64,000 nucleotides of DNA from an uncultured Bacteroidia bacterium (lineage in GTDB: Bacteria; Bacteroidota; Bacteroidia; Bacteroidales; F082), in the NCBI GenBank assembly GCA_902770835.1, contig CACXUM010000004.1:1-64000 (forward strand), written 5' to 3'. Of this stretch, positions 16,848-25,399 are shown piece after piece. The translations under genes and the position numbers were made by a program. The notes below the pieces were generated by a model. The model saw only the letters and a list, made by a program, of their open reading frames with translations, was not told where the DNA came from and searched no databases. Within the stretch, counting starts at the first letter, position 1; the number at the start of each line of letters is the position of its first letter.

Positions 16848-17303
16848 TTATTGTTGGCTGAATTTTTTTACAAGAGGTGTGATGAAAACCGCCGATTCGG
16901 GATAGAGTTCCATTTCCATTTGGAACATTTCCAGACCTCTCTCCCTGAACAAGGCGCCATAGTCGCTCAAGTTGCCGAAGGTTTCCTTTTGCTTTTTTGT
17001 GGCATTGTTGAGGAAAATCTCTGGCGTGTCGGGACTGAGCAGCAGGTAGCCATACTCGGCGCAAATGCCGGGAGGGACAACCTTTCTCGCTCCGCCCGGG
17101 TGTTTCACCATGTAGGCGTATTGGCACAGCAACGCGCACACGCTTGAAGGGCTTTGTGTGTGATAATAATCATACATAAGCACTTCATAATCATACGCTT
17201 TCTCGGTGCTTTTGTAGTTTCCCCAATTGTACAGCATTGCTTTTTGGGGGCCGCACGAACTGAACAGGACGGCTAAAAAGGCAACAGCGAGGAGTTTCTT
17301 CAT
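16848..17303 (-). CDS. DUF4810 family lipoprotein
   Basis: This 151-residue lipoprotein has a signal ending LFSSCGPQ. The mature part carries MLYNWGNYKSTEKAYDY and a conserved PPGICAEYGYLLL (residues ~96-108), as expected for DUF4810, followed by a C-terminal ending FITPLVKKF. It overlaps the upstream small lipoprotein gene by 4 bases, so the two are translationally coupled. It is part of the CsgG/DUF4810/GNA1162 trio. Confidence 0.85.
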   Translation of the reverse strand: MKKLLAVAFLAVLFSSCGPQKAMLYNWGNYKSTEKAYDYEVLMYDYYHTQSPSSVCALLCQYAYMVKHPGGARKVVPPGICAEYGYLLLSPDTPEIFLNNATKKQKETFGNLSDYGALFRERGLEMFQMEMELYPESAVFITPLVKKFSQQ

Positions 17304-17647
17304 AACTCGATGATTTTGGTGTCGCCGGTCGAAAGCATCACCTCTTTTGAATAGACGGTTTGTCCGTTACGGGTCACTTCCACTTTGTGACGGCCAGGCG
17401 TGGTCACGATGGACTGCTTGGCGGTCTGCTTGATGTTGCGGCGGGTCTTGTGGGCGATGTCTTTCACGGTGGAAGTGGTGTATTGTTGCCCATCGATGGT
17501 GACATCAATATCGTAGGCACTTGAGGCCGAGAAACATACGGCGGCCTTGTCTTCAATGCCCGAAGTGACTGAATAATTGCCTACGCCACATGAGTTGAAC
17601 AAAGTGGCAACAAAAAGGCAAAGGGTGGCAATAATGATTTTTTTCAT
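17300..17647 (-). CDS. Small lipoprotein, PEGA-like
   Basis: This 115-residue lipoprotein has a signal ending FNSCGVGN. The mature part reads DIDVTIDGQQYTTSTV and ends TPGRHKVEVTRNGQTVYS then TGDTKIIEL, which looks like a PEGA-type surface beta-domain. It sits between CsgG and DUF4810 with a 3-base gap to one and a 4-base overlap to the other, so it is a fourth member of this operon. I do not recognise a named family. It may be a lineage-specific partner of the trio. Confidence 0.7.
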   Translation of the reverse strand: MKKIIIATLCLFVATLFNSCGVGNYSVTSGIEDKAAVCFSASSAYDIDVTIDGQQYTTSTVKDIAHKTRRNIKQTAKQSIVTTPGRHKVEVTRNGQTVYSKEVMLSTGDTKIIEL

Positions 17648-17650
17648 GGC

Positions 17651-18529
17651 TTATTCCTCCATTAAGTAATAAAGTTCAAGGTGGTCAATGTCGATGGCTT
17701 CGCCTTCGTAGGTGGCAAACGAAATCTCGGTTTCGGGCGTGTCGCCGTAGTTGGAGTTCACTGTGATTTGGCCCATTCTCTTGCCGGGAAGTTCAACGGT
17801 GGCACCCGTCTGCGGGTTGTTCACCATCTTGCCTTTTTTGAATAAGCCGAACTTGCTGCCGGGGGTGATGCCTTGCGTTGCGCCTCCCGAGATGACGTAG
17901 TTGCCGTCGTCCACAGTCAGCACATAGCCGCGCCACGGCTTGTCCATGCACTTGTTGATGATGTTTTCCACCAATTGGGTGAGGGCTGCCGAGATGGCCT
18001 TGTCGCTCAGCGTGGCATCGAAACCGGCGGTGCCGCCAAGGCCCAAAGTGGTCTTCGACGAGGTTTCGGCTTGGCCTTTGGCCTCGTCGGAATAGATGAT
18101 GAGGCCCGTAGCGGCGTCAACGAGGCGCACGTTCACAGCAGCCTCAACGGTTTGGGTCTTCGTGGTGCTGAAAATCCTCTCGTCGCCTTCGGTCTTGCGC
18201 CCGAATTGCGTGATGGAGCCGAGGATGATGTAGTCGGCACCGATTTTCTTCATGTCAGAGCCTGATTCCTTCACGAGCACGTCAAGGTCGTCGCGCTCAA
18301 GTAGGATGAACTTGCCGCTGGCAGCCAACTTCGACGAAAGGATGTCCATGGCTTGCTTGCGCATGGGGTCGTTCTCACGGTCGTAGAAGATGCCTTTGCC
18401 GTATTGGGTTTCGTTGGAGAAACGGCCAATGGCCACTTTCCGTTTCAGCGTCTTGCCCTCTTGGGCGCTCGCGGTGGTGCCAAAAATGGCCAACAGCGCG
18501 AGGATTGCAATTAATCTGAAGTTTTTCAT
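17651..18529 (-). CDS. CsgG/HfaB family outer-membrane assembly protein
   Basis: This 292-residue protein has a Sec signal (MKNFRLIAILALLAIFGTTASAQ) without a lipobox cysteine, unlike CsgG itself. The core shows KRKVAIGRFSNET, ILLERDDLDVLVKE, GADYIILGSITQFGRK, VNVRLVDAATGLIIYSDEAKG and LVENIINKCMDKPWRG, the CsgG/HfaB layout. A C-terminal segment (SGGATQGITPGSKFGLFKKG) forms an extra beta domain. CsgG homologs make oligomeric outer-membrane rings. The first ATG at 18595 is rejected because it overlaps the promoter and lacks a signal peptide. First gene of the operon. Confidence 0.85.
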   Translation of the reverse strand: MKNFRLIAILALLAIFGTTASAQEGKTLKRKVAIGRFSNETQYGKGIFYDRENDPMRKQAMDILSSKLAASGKFILLERDDLDVLVKESGSDMKKIGADYIILGSITQFGRKTEGDERIFSTTKTQTVEAAVNVRLVDAATGLIIYSDEAKGQAETSSKTTLGLGGTAGFDATLSDKAISAALTQLVENIINKCMDKPWRGYVLTVDDGNYVISGGATQGITPGSKFGLFKKGKMVNNPQTGATVELPGKRMGQITVNSNYGDTPETEISFATYEGEAIDIDHLELYYLMEE

Positions 18530-18582
18530 CTGTTTTTGAATTATTTGATAATGATTGTTGTCTGATGTTTTGTTCAAATCGG

Positions 18583-18590
18583 CAAAGATA
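18583..18590 (-). promoter_or_regulatory. Promoter -7 element (TATCTTTG) for the CsgG operon
   Basis: Minus-strand TATCTTTG followed by CCGA; it lies 53 bases before the CsgG ATG at 18529. Confidence 0.6.
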
Positions 18591-18715
18591 GCCATTTTTG
18601 CGTTACGCAGCCCTCAAAAATGCGCAAAACCTGTCGAAAAACCTATCTGAAATCGGAAAATGGAAAATTTTCGAAAAAAATCGAAAAAAATGCTTGCGCG
18701 TAACGAAATTAGTTG

Positions 18716-18723
18716 TACTTTTG
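18716..18723 (+). promoter_or_regulatory. Promoter -7 element (TACTTTTG) for tRNA-Gln
   Basis: TACTTTTG followed by CAGCC, 23 bases before the tRNA. Confidence 0.65.
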
Positions 18724-18746
18724 CAGCCGCATTCGGAAACGAATGA

Positions 18747-18817
18747 TGTCGAGTGGTGTAATGGCAGCACTGCAGATTTTGGTTCTGCCTGTCAAGGTTC
18801 GAATCCTTGCTCGACAA
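18747..18817 (+). tRNA. tRNA-Gln (anticodon TTG)
   Basis: The acceptor stem pairs TGTCGAG (18747-18753) with CTCGACA (18810-18816), followed by the discriminator A. The anticodon arm is GCAGA-TTTTGGT-TCTGC with anticodon TTG. The T arm has GGTTCGAATCC. CCA is not encoded, which is common in this phylum. A terminator follows at 18831. Confidence 0.95.
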
Positions 18818-18830
18818 CTTGAGGTGGAAG

Positions 18831-18866
18831 AAAGACCTGCTACTTTGAGTAACAGGTCTTTTTGTT
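18831..18866 (+). terminator. Intrinsic terminator after tRNA-Gln
   Basis: AAAGACCTG (18831-18839) pairs with CAGGTCTTT (18853-18861), continuing into TTTTTGTTT. The remaining ~165 bases before rimP hold repetitive CCCTG/AGGGC-type sequence but no gene or clear promoter. Confidence 0.85.
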
Positions 18867-19031
18867 TGAAGTATTGAAATGAATGGTTTGAATCCCTCGC
18901 CCTGCGGGCACCTCCTTTGAAAAAGGGAAGCGCAAAGCGACGCGGAAACGAAGCCCTGAAAGGGCGACCCAAAAACAACCCGATGTGAGCGTTGCGAAAC
19001 TTCGGGCAGGAAGAATATAAACATAATAATA

Positions 19032-19487
19032 ATGATTACAAAAGAACAAGTGGCACCCCTCTGCGAAGAAGCCTTAGCCGACACCGACCGCTTCTTGGTG
19101 GAAGTGAAGGTGAAGCCGAGCAATGTGATTGAAGTCTACATCGACTCCGACACGGCCGTCAACATCGACCATTGCGCCGAATTGAGCCGCTACGTCAACG
19201 AGAAACTCGACCGCGATGTGGAGGATTATGAACTGAGCGTGCTGTCGTGGGGGCTTTCGGGTGCCTTGAAGATGGACCGCCAGTTGCGGAAATATGTGGG
19301 CAAGGAAGTGGAAGTGAAGACGAAGGAAACGGGCAAGTTGCAAGGCAAACTTGTCGGTTTCGATGAGGAAAAGGTGGAATTTGCCCCCGCGCCCAAGAAA
19401 TCCTCAAAGAAAAAGCCCGCCGAGGAACCCGTCAACCTGTTCTTCGAGCGCAAGAAAGTGGAAATCAAGCCCGCAATCATATTTTGA
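19032..19487 (+). CDS. rimP: Ribosome maturation factor RimP
   Basis: This 151-residue protein assists 30S subunit maturation. Gene order rimP-nusA-infB is conserved across bacteria and is seen here. The N-domain has DRFLVEVKVKPSNVIEVYIDSD and a long conserved helix (AVNIDHCAELSRYVNEKLDRD). The C-domain carries LRKYVGKEVEVKTKETGKLQGKL. The hinge motif usually reads VSSPGL; here it reads VLSWGLSGALK, an unusual replacement of the proline. A lysine-rich insert (APKKSSKKKPAEE) precedes the last strand. Length is normal. Confidence 0.92.
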   Translation: MITKEQVAPLCEEALADTDRFLVEVKVKPSNVIEVYIDSDTAVNIDHCAELSRYVNEKLDRDVEDYELSVLSWGLSGALKMDRQLRKYVGKEVEVKTKETGKLQGKLVGFDEEKVEFAPAPKKSSKKKPAEEPVNLFFERKKVEIKPAIIF

Positions 19488-19494
19488 GCGGCTC

Positions 19495-19557
19495 TTCAGC
19501 AGGCTCAGGGACCTAAGGCCATTGAGCCTGTCGAAATCGAGATTCGACATAGTCAAA
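19495..19557. repeat. AGGCTCAGGGACC / GAGCCTGTCGAA REP-like repeat
   Basis: The rimP-nusA gap carries CAGCAGGCTCAGGGACC followed by GCCATTGAGCCTGTCGAAATC, an imperfect inverted repeat of a type widespread in bacterial intergenic DNA. A related stretch (GTCGTTGAGCCTGCCGAAGG) is in the truncated lipoprotein near 9202. Confidence 0.55.
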
Positions 19558-19604
19558 CGCCGACAACAATCAACGAATAAACAATAAACAATCAACATAC
19601 AAAA

Positions 19605-20864
19605 ATGGACAACTACAAATTAGTAGAAACTTTCTCAGAATTCAAGGAGTTCAAGAACATTGACCGCGAGGCCATGATGCGCATCATCGAGGATGTGTTC
19701 CGTGGCATGTTGAACAAGAAGTTCGACACCGACACCACCGACTTCATCGACATCATCGTGAACGTCGACAAGGGCGACTTTGAAATCTACCACAACCGCA
19801 CCGTGGTTGAGGACGACGAACTGACCGACCCGCTCCGCCAAATCAAATTGTCGGATGCCATCAAGATTGAGCCCGATTTTGAGGTGGGCGAAGAAGTGAA
19901 TGAAGAATTGCGCATCGAGAGTTTCGGTCGCCGCGACATTCTGGCCCTGCGCCAGAATTTGCAGACCAAAGTTTCTGAATATGAGAAGGAAAACATCTTC
20001 CAGAAGTACAAGGAGAAGGTTGGCGAAATCGTCACTGCCGAGGTGCTTCATGCTTGGAAACGCGAAATCGTCGTTGCCGACGACGAAGGCATCGAACTGA
20101 TTCTGCCCAAGTCGGAACAGATTCCCGAAGACAAATATAATAAAGGTGACACCCTCCGCGCCATCGTGAAGAGCGTGGAGAGCATCAATGGCTCGCCAGT
20201 GGTCACGCTTTCGCGCACCTCCGAAATCTTCCTGCAACGCTTGCTCGAAGCCGAGGTGCCCGAGATTTACGACGGCCTTATCACGGTCAAGAAGATTGTC
20301 CGTGAACCCGGCCAGCGTGCCAAGATTGCCGTTGAGAGTTACGATGACCGTATCGACCCCGTCGGTGCCTGCGTCGGCATGAAGGGTACTCGTATTCACG
20401 GCATCGTCCGCGAATTGCGCAATGAGAACATCGACGTCATCAACTGGACCACCAACCCGACGCTGCTCATCACTCGCGCCCTCAGTCCGGCCAAAATCAC
20501 GAACATCGTCCTCAGCAGCGACAACACGATGGCGAATGTCTACATGGAGAACGACCAAATCAGCCTCGCCATCGGCAAAGGCGGCTACAACATCAAATTG
20601 GCCGGCAAACTGACGGGCTACGAAATTGACGTTTACCGCAACAGCGAAGCCAACAATGCCGAGGAAGACGTTGACCTGCAAGAGTTTTCCGACGAAATCG
20701 ACCAGTGGGTCATCGACTCGCTCGTCCACATGGGTTGCGACACGGCAAAGGCTGTGCTGTCGTACACGCCCGAAGAGGTGGCCACCCGTGCCGACCTTGA
20801 GATTGAAACCGTCAAGGATGTGTTCCGCATTCTGAAGGCCGAATTTGAACAAGACGCCGAATGA
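19605..20864 (+). CDS. nusA: Transcription termination/antitermination factor NusA
   Basis: This 419-residue protein binds RNA polymerase and nascent RNA. The N-terminal domain (residues ~1-125) is followed by an S1 domain (GEIVTAEVLHAWKREIVVADDEG, ~140-205). Two KH domains follow, with RAKIAVESYDDRIDPVGACVGMKGTRI at ~245-270 and ISLAIGKGGYNIKLAGKLTGYEIDV at ~320-345. A C-terminal acidic helical tail carries VDSLVHMG-like and YTPEEVATRADLEIETV. Second gene of rimP-nusA-infB, 117 bases after rimP across a repeat. Confidence 0.97.
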   Translation: MDNYKLVETFSEFKEFKNIDREAMMRIIEDVFRGMLNKKFDTDTTDFIDIIVNVDKGDFEIYHNRTVVEDDELTDPLRQIKLSDAIKIEPDFEVGEEVNEELRIESFGRRDILALRQNLQTKVSEYEKENIFQKYKEKVGEIVTAEVLHAWKREIVVADDEGIELILPKSEQIPEDKYNKGDTLRAIVKSVESINGSPVVTLSRTSEIFLQRLLEAEVPEIYDGLITVKKIVREPGQRAKIAVESYDDRIDPVGACVGMKGTRIHGIVRELRNENIDVINWTTNPTLLITRALSPAKITNIVLSSDNTMANVYMENDQISLAIGKGGYNIKLAGKLTGYEIDVYRNSEANNAEEDVDLQEFSDEIDQWVIDSLVHMGCDTAKAVLSYTPEEVATRADLEIETVKDVFRILKAEFEQDAE

Positions 20865-20907
20865 GGCAATGCAATAATCAACTAAACGAGAAACAAAGAA
20901 AGAAACT

Positions 20908-23841
20908 ATGTCCGAAGAAACTAATTTCACGATTCGATTATCCAAAGCGGTAAAAGAATTCAATGTGGGAAAGGACACCATTGTGGAGTTCCTCGCCAAG
21001 AAGGGCTTCCAAGTGGATCCCTCTCCCAACACGAAACTCACGGCAGACATGTATAGCCTGCTCGTGAAGGAATATCAGGGCGAGAAGGAAGTGAAGAACG
21101 AGGCCAAGAAATTGGGCAACCTCTCTTATAAAGGTGGTAGTGTTTCCGTTGATTCGGCATTGCAATCACAAAAGGTTGCGGAGGAAGAGGACCACGAGGA
21201 AATCATCATCCGATCGAATACCATTTCGTCGCCAGTGAAAAAGACGCCCAAGCCCGTGCCCGAACCGGAGCCGGAGCCTGAACCAGAACCTGTGATAGAG
21301 GTGAAGGAAGAAGCGCCAAAGCAAGAGCCTGCACCCGAAAAGGCTGAGCCTGAAAAGAAAGAGGAGAATCCATCGGGCATTTCGCTGAACATTGTAGGGA
21401 AAATCGACCTTGAGCCGAAACCTCGCAAGGACAAGAAAAAGGACAAGCAGAAATCCGACAAAAAGCCTGAACAAAAGCAGGAACAAAAGCAGGAAAAGAA
21501 ACCCCAACAGCAGCAACAGCCCAAGCAGGAAAAGAAAAAGGAGCAACCCCAGCCCCAAAAGCCTGCACCTGCCAAGAAGGACGAGCCGAAGACATCCTTG
21601 GAGGCTCGTGTCATCAAACTTGAGGCACCCAAACTGCAAGGCCCGACTGTTCTTGGCATGGTGGAACTGCCCGACGAGAAGCGTCGCACCAAGGCCACCC
21701 CTGAAAAGAGGAAGCGCAAGCGCATCAAGGGCAAGCCTGAAGGTTCGTCGGAGAACCCAACTGGGCCGAATGTGAACCCCGGCGGCAAGAAGCAGGGCGG
21801 CGACAACAAACAGCAGCAAGGCAAAGGTCAGAAACCGCAAGGCGGCGACAATGCCAACAAGAAGAACCAGAAGGACAACGCCAAACTGAGCAAGAAGGAC
21901 AAAAAGCAAGGCAAGCGCGAGGAAAAGCCCGAACTGACCGAAGAGGAAATCTCGAAGCAGATTAAGGACACTTTGGCACGCCTCGCTCCTATGGGCAAGT
22001 CGAAGACCTCAAAGCACCGCCGCGAGAAGCGTCAGCAGGTGGCGGGTAGCATGATGGAGGAAATGATGCGCCAAGAGGAGGACAAGAAAGTCCTGAAAGT
22101 GACCGAGTTTGTGACCGCCAACGAATTGGCCACGATGATGAACGTGCCAGTCGTGAAGGTCATCGGTACCTGCATGAGCCTTGGTATGCCTGTTTCCATC
22201 AACCAACGCCTTGATGCTGAGGCACTTTCTGTGGTGGCCGAGGAGTTTGGTTTCCAAGTCGACTTCGTTAGCGCGGATGTGCAAGAGGCCATTGCCGAGA
22301 CGGAAGAAAACGACCGTGAGGAAGACCTCGTGCCGCGTGCGCCTGTCGTCACCGTCATGGGTCACGTCGACCACGGTAAGACCAAACTTTTGGACTACAT
22401 CCGTAATACGAATGTGGTGGCTGGCGAGGCTGGTGGTATCACGCAACATATTGGTGCTTACGAAGTTACTACAGAAAGCGGAAAGAAGATTACCTTCTTG
22501 GATACGCCTGGTCACGAGGCATTTACGGCCATGCGTGCCCGTGGTGCCAAGATTACTGACGTGGCCATCATCGTCATTGCCACTGATGATAGCGTGATGC
22601 CGCAAACCGTTGAGGCCATCAATCACGCGCAAGCCGCTGGTGTGCCTATCGTATTCGCTTTGAACAAGATAGACAAGCCTACTGCCAATCCCGACAAGAT
22701 TCGTGAGCAGTTGGCCAACATGAACATCCTTGTTGAGAGTTGGGGCGGCAAGTACCAAGATCAGGAAATCGCCGCCAAAATCGGTTTGAATGTGGATGCC
22801 TTGCTGGAAAAGGTGCTTCTCGAAGCCGAATTCCTCGACCTGAAAGCCAACCCGAACCGTTTGGCCAAGGGCACGGTCATTGAGTCGGCCCTCGACAAAG
22901 GTCGCGGTTATGTGGCCAAGATTTTGGTGCAAAACGGCACCTTGAGAGTTGGCGACATGGTGTTGGCTGGCACGACCTACGGCAAGGTGAAGGCCATGTT
23001 CGACGACCACAACAAACAGGTGAAAGAGGCTGGGCCGTCAACGCCGGTGCTGTTGCTCGGCTTGAACGGTGCGCCCATGCCCGGCGACGCTTTCAATGTG
23101 ATGACTGACGAGCACGAGGTGAAGGCCATCGCCAACCGCCGTGAGCAGTTGCAGCGCGAACAGACCCGCCGCACCAGTCCGCACATCACCTTGGACGAAA
23201 TCGGCCGCCGTATCGCCATCGGCGACTTCAAGGAGCTGAACATCATCGTCAAGGCCGACGTGGATGGTTCTGTGGAGGCTTTGGCCGACAGTTTGCTGAA
23301 ACTCTCCACCGAGCAGGTTCAGGTCAATGTCATCCACAAGTCGGTGGGTGCCATCAGCGAGTCGGACGTCATGCTGGCTTCGGCTTCCAACGCCATCATT
23401 GTGGGCTTCAATGTGCGTCCTACCGCGCAAGCGCGTAAGATGGCTGAGAATGAGAAGATTGACATTCGTCTGTACTCCATCATCTACACCGCCATCGAGG
23501 AAATCAAGGCGGCCATCGAAGGCATGTTGGCTCCCGAAATCGAGGAAGTGGTCACCTGCAACCTCGAAATCCGCGAGACCTTTAAGATCAGCAAGGTCGG
23601 CACCATCGCCGGCTGCATGGTCTTGGACGGCAAGATTACCCGCAACACGAAGATTCGCGTCATTCGCGACGGCATCGTGGTCTACACGGGCGTGCTCGGT
23701 TCCCTGAAACGTTACAAAGACGACGTGAAGGAAGTCAGTGCCGGCATGGACTGCGGCTTGAACATCGAGAACTTCAACGACATCAAGGTCGGCGACATCA
23801 TCGAGGGCTACACCGAAAAGGAGATTGCCCGCAAACTGTAA
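20908..23841 (+). CDS. infB: Translation initiation factor IF-2
   Basis: This 977-residue GTPase brings initiator tRNA to the ribosome. An IF2_N-type domain opens the protein ([20 protein letters not shown], residues ~9-60). A long linker rich in P, E, K and Q (~110-370) is followed by a second IF2_N region (~390-445). The G domain has G1 GHVDHGKT at 485-492, DTPGH at 532-536 and NKID at 586-589. Two beta-barrel domains and the C2 tRNA-binding domain complete it. The low-complexity linker holds tandem EP, KP and Q runs and is probably variable between strains. A terminator follows 24 bases after the stop. Confidence 0.98.
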   Translation: MSEETNFTIRLSKAVKEFNVGKDTIVEFLAKKGFQVDPSPNTKLTADMYSLLVKEYQGEKEVKNEAKKLGNLSYKGGSVSVDSALQSQKVAEEEDHEEIIIRSNTISSPVKKTPKPVPEPEPEPEPEPVIEVKEEAPKQEPAPEKAEPEKKEENPSGISLNIVGKIDLEPKPRKDKKKDKQKSDKKPEQKQEQKQEKKPQQQQQPKQEKKKEQPQPQKPAPAKKDEPKTSLEARVIKLEAPKLQGPTVLGMVELPDEKRRTKATPEKRKRKRIKGKPEGSSENPTGPNVNPGGKKQGGDNKQQQGKGQKPQGGDNANKKNQKDNAKLSKKDKKQGKREEKPELTEEEISKQIKDTLARLAPMGKSKTSKHRREKRQQVAGSMMEEMMRQEEDKKVLKVTEFVTANELATMMNVPVVKVIGTCMSLGMPVSINQRLDAEALSVVAEEFGFQVDFVSADVQEAIAETEENDREEDLVPRAPVVTVMGHVDHGKTKLLDYIRNTNVVAGEAGGITQHIGAYEVTTESGKKITFLDTPGHEAFTAMRARGAKITDVAIIVIATDDSVMPQTVEAINHAQAAGVPIVFALNKIDKPTANPDKIREQLANMNILVESWGGKYQDQEIAAKIGLNVDALLEKVLLEAEFLDLKANPNRLAKGTVIESALDKGRGYVAKILVQNGTLRVGDMVLAGTTYGKVKAMFDDHNKQVKEAGPSTPVLLLGLNGAPMPGDAFNVMTDEHEVKAIANRREQLQREQTRRTSPHITLDEIGRRIAIGDFKELNIIVKADVDGSVEALADSLLKLSTEQVQVNVIHKSVGAISESDVMLASASNAIIVGFNVRPTAQARKMAENEKIDIRLYSIIYTAIEEIKAAIEGMLAPEIEEVVTCNLEIRETFKISKVGTIAGCMVLDGKITRNTKIRVIRDGIVVYTGVLGSLKRYKDDVKEVSAGMDCGLNIENFNDIKVGDIIEGYTEKEIARKL

Positions 23842-23865
23842 GGCAGTTGCATTACAATGATTTGG

Positions 23866-23902
23866 AAAAGCCTCGGCAACGGTTTGTTGTCGGGGCTTTT
23901 TT
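23866..23902 (+). terminator. Intrinsic terminator after infB
   Basis: AAAAGCCTCGGCAAC (23866-23880) pairs with GTTGTCGGGGCTTTT (23886-23900) and ends in a T run. It closes the rimP-nusA-infB transcript. Confidence 0.9.
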
Positions 23903-23908
23903 ATGCAC

Positions 23909-24012
23909 TTTTGAGAATTTTGTAGAGGAGATTTGAGAATTTTGTAAGCAACTTTTGAGAATTTTGTAGGATAGATTTGAGAATTTTGTAACGGAGATTT
24001 GAGAATTTTGTA
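23909..24012. repeat. 22-bp tandem array: five 16-bp cores with variable 6-bp spacers
   Basis: Five copies of WTTTGAGAATTTTGTA occur at 23909, 23931, 23953, 23975 and 23997, exactly 22 bp apart. The 6-bp spacers differ (GAGGAG, AGCAAC, GGATAG, ACGGAG). The fifth core ends at 24012, immediately before the promoter element at 24013. A lone core (TTTTGAGAATTTTG) recurs at 25354-25367 after the ATPase gene. Confidence 0.9.
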
Positions 24013-24020
24013 TATCTTTG
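24013..24020 (+). promoter_or_regulatory. Promoter -7 element (TATCTTTG) for the first DUF4143 ATPase
   Basis: TATCTTTG then CAGCC, directly abutting the last array core and lying 21 bases before the ATG. Confidence 0.7.
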
Positions 24021-24041
24021 CAGCCGCAAAACCAACGTATT

Positions 24042-25226
24042 ATGTATAGAAGGCCACAATTTGATGAATTAATGTCGCGCATGAAAGAGCCTCGGCGTTT
24101 CATACAAGTGTTATCTGGTCCGCGACAGGTGGGGAAATCGACCTTGGTAAAACAAGTGTTACAAGAAATAGACTTGCCCTATTTGTTTGTCACGGCGGAT
24201 AGCGTTCCTCCCGAGAACACGGCTTGGATTGGCGAAACATGGTCGACGGCGCGTGCAAGACTGCAAATAGCCCAGGCATCGGAGTATCTTCTTGTCATTG
24301 ACGAAGTCCACAAGATTGACAATTGGAGCGAAGCCGTAAAGAAGGAGTGGGACATGGACACTTTCAATGACGTTCCGATAAAGGTGGTGCTGCTTGGCTC
24401 TTCGCGTCTGCTGCTGAAAGACGGATTGACCGAGTCGCTTGCCGGAAGGTTCGAAATCATTCGCATGTCGCATTGGAGTTATCTGGAGATGCGCGAGGCT
24501 TTCGGCTTCGACATCAACCAATATGTGTATTATGGCGGCTATCCCGGCGGGGCGCTTTTGATAAAGGATTTCCGCCGTTGGCAGCGGTATGTCAAGGAAA
24601 GCATTGTGGCTCCGGCCATTGAGCGGGATGTGCTGTCGACGAAAATCGTCTATAAGCCTGAATTGATGCGCCAATTGTTTGATTTGGGCTGTGTGTATTC
24701 GGGCAAGGAACTGTCTTTGAACAAGATGCTCGGCCAATTGTTGGACGCGGGCAATGTGACCACGCTTGCCAATTACCTGACCACATTGGACGAGTCGAGG
24801 CTGCTTTGCGGGTTGCACAAATATGCCAATGATGCGGCTCGCAAGTACAATTCGGTGCCGAAACTTATGGTTTACAACACCGCCTTGCTTTCGGCGCAGT
24901 CTGGGGTCGCTTTCGAGAAGGCGTTCACGACACCAACCGAGTGGGGGCGATGGGTGGAGTCGGCTGTCGGGGCGTTCTTGCTCAATCAGGCTGACGAAGT
25001 CGGATACAAGATGTACTATTGGCGCGAGCGCAATGACGAGGTCGATTTCATCATTGAGTACAACAGGAAGTGTGTCGCCATAGAGGTAAAAAGTGGCCGC
25101 AGAACTGATAATGAGGGACTTAAAAAGTTCAGGGAGCAATTCAATCCCGCCCATTCGTTTATAGTGGGCAGTGGCGGAATACCCGTTGAAGAGTTTCTCA
25201 CGTTCAATTTGGAGCGGCTTTTTTGA
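24042..25226 (+). CDS. AAA ATPase with DUF4143 domain (copy 1)
   Basis: This 394-residue protein has an AAA domain with Walker A GPRQVGKS (26-33) and Walker B LLVIDEVH with Asp87-Glu88. The DUF4143 part includes YGGYPGG (~165) and a long helical region. The C-terminus has a PD-(D/E)XK-like core, DEVDFIIEYNRKCVAIEVKSG. The family is abundant in Bacteroidales and its function is unsettled; some ascribe it to nucleic-acid or defence-related roles. The ATG at 24042 is preferred to a TTG inside the promoter. It is a single-gene unit behind the 22-bp array. Confidence 0.85.
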   Translation: MYRRPQFDELMSRMKEPRRFIQVLSGPRQVGKSTLVKQVLQEIDLPYLFVTADSVPPENTAWIGETWSTARARLQIAQASEYLLVIDEVHKIDNWSEAVKKEWDMDTFNDVPIKVVLLGSSRLLLKDGLTESLAGRFEIIRMSHWSYLEMREAFGFDINQYVYYGGYPGGALLIKDFRRWQRYVKESIVAPAIERDVLSTKIVYKPELMRQLFDLGCVYSGKELSLNKMLGQLLDAGNVTTLANYLTTLDESRLLCGLHKYANDAARKYNSVPKLMVYNTALLSAQSGVAFEKAFTTPTEWGRWVESAVGAFLLNQADEVGYKMYYWRERNDEVDFIIEYNRKCVAIEVKSGRRTDNEGLKKFREQFNPAHSFIVGSGGIPVEEFLTFNLERLF

Positions 25227-25353
25227 AAATAAACCGCCAAATGCTCTGCCGTGAGTGCAACCGGCGGAAGAGCGGGAAATGATAATTGGCTAAAAATGAA
25301 ATCCGAGCTGGGGAGGAGCAATCTTTTCCGGCTTGGGGTGGTTTCGCCCAACA

Positions 25354-25367
25354 TTTTGAGAATTTTG
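25354..25367. repeat. Isolated copy of the 22-bp array core
   Basis: TTTTGAGAATTTTG, identical to the first 14 bases of the array core, occurs once in the 173-base gap between the converging DUF4143 and transglutaminase genes. No other feature is seen in this gap. Confidence 0.6.
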
Positions 25368-25399
25368 CGGAATCTGGCGAAATAAATTTTTCAATCACT

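Noticed and set aside
19635..21050. 471-codon open frame opposite nusA
   Set aside because: Antisense of a conserved operon gene; no start context and no family.
23909..24012. CRISPR-like array (16-bp repeat, 6-bp spacer)
   Set aside because: Spacers are only 6 bp, far too short for CRISPR.
24013..25367. DUF4143 copy 1 as part of an insertion sequence
   Set aside because: No terminal inverted repeats or target duplication were seen and the protein lacks transposase motifs; the flanking core copies are direct, not inverted.
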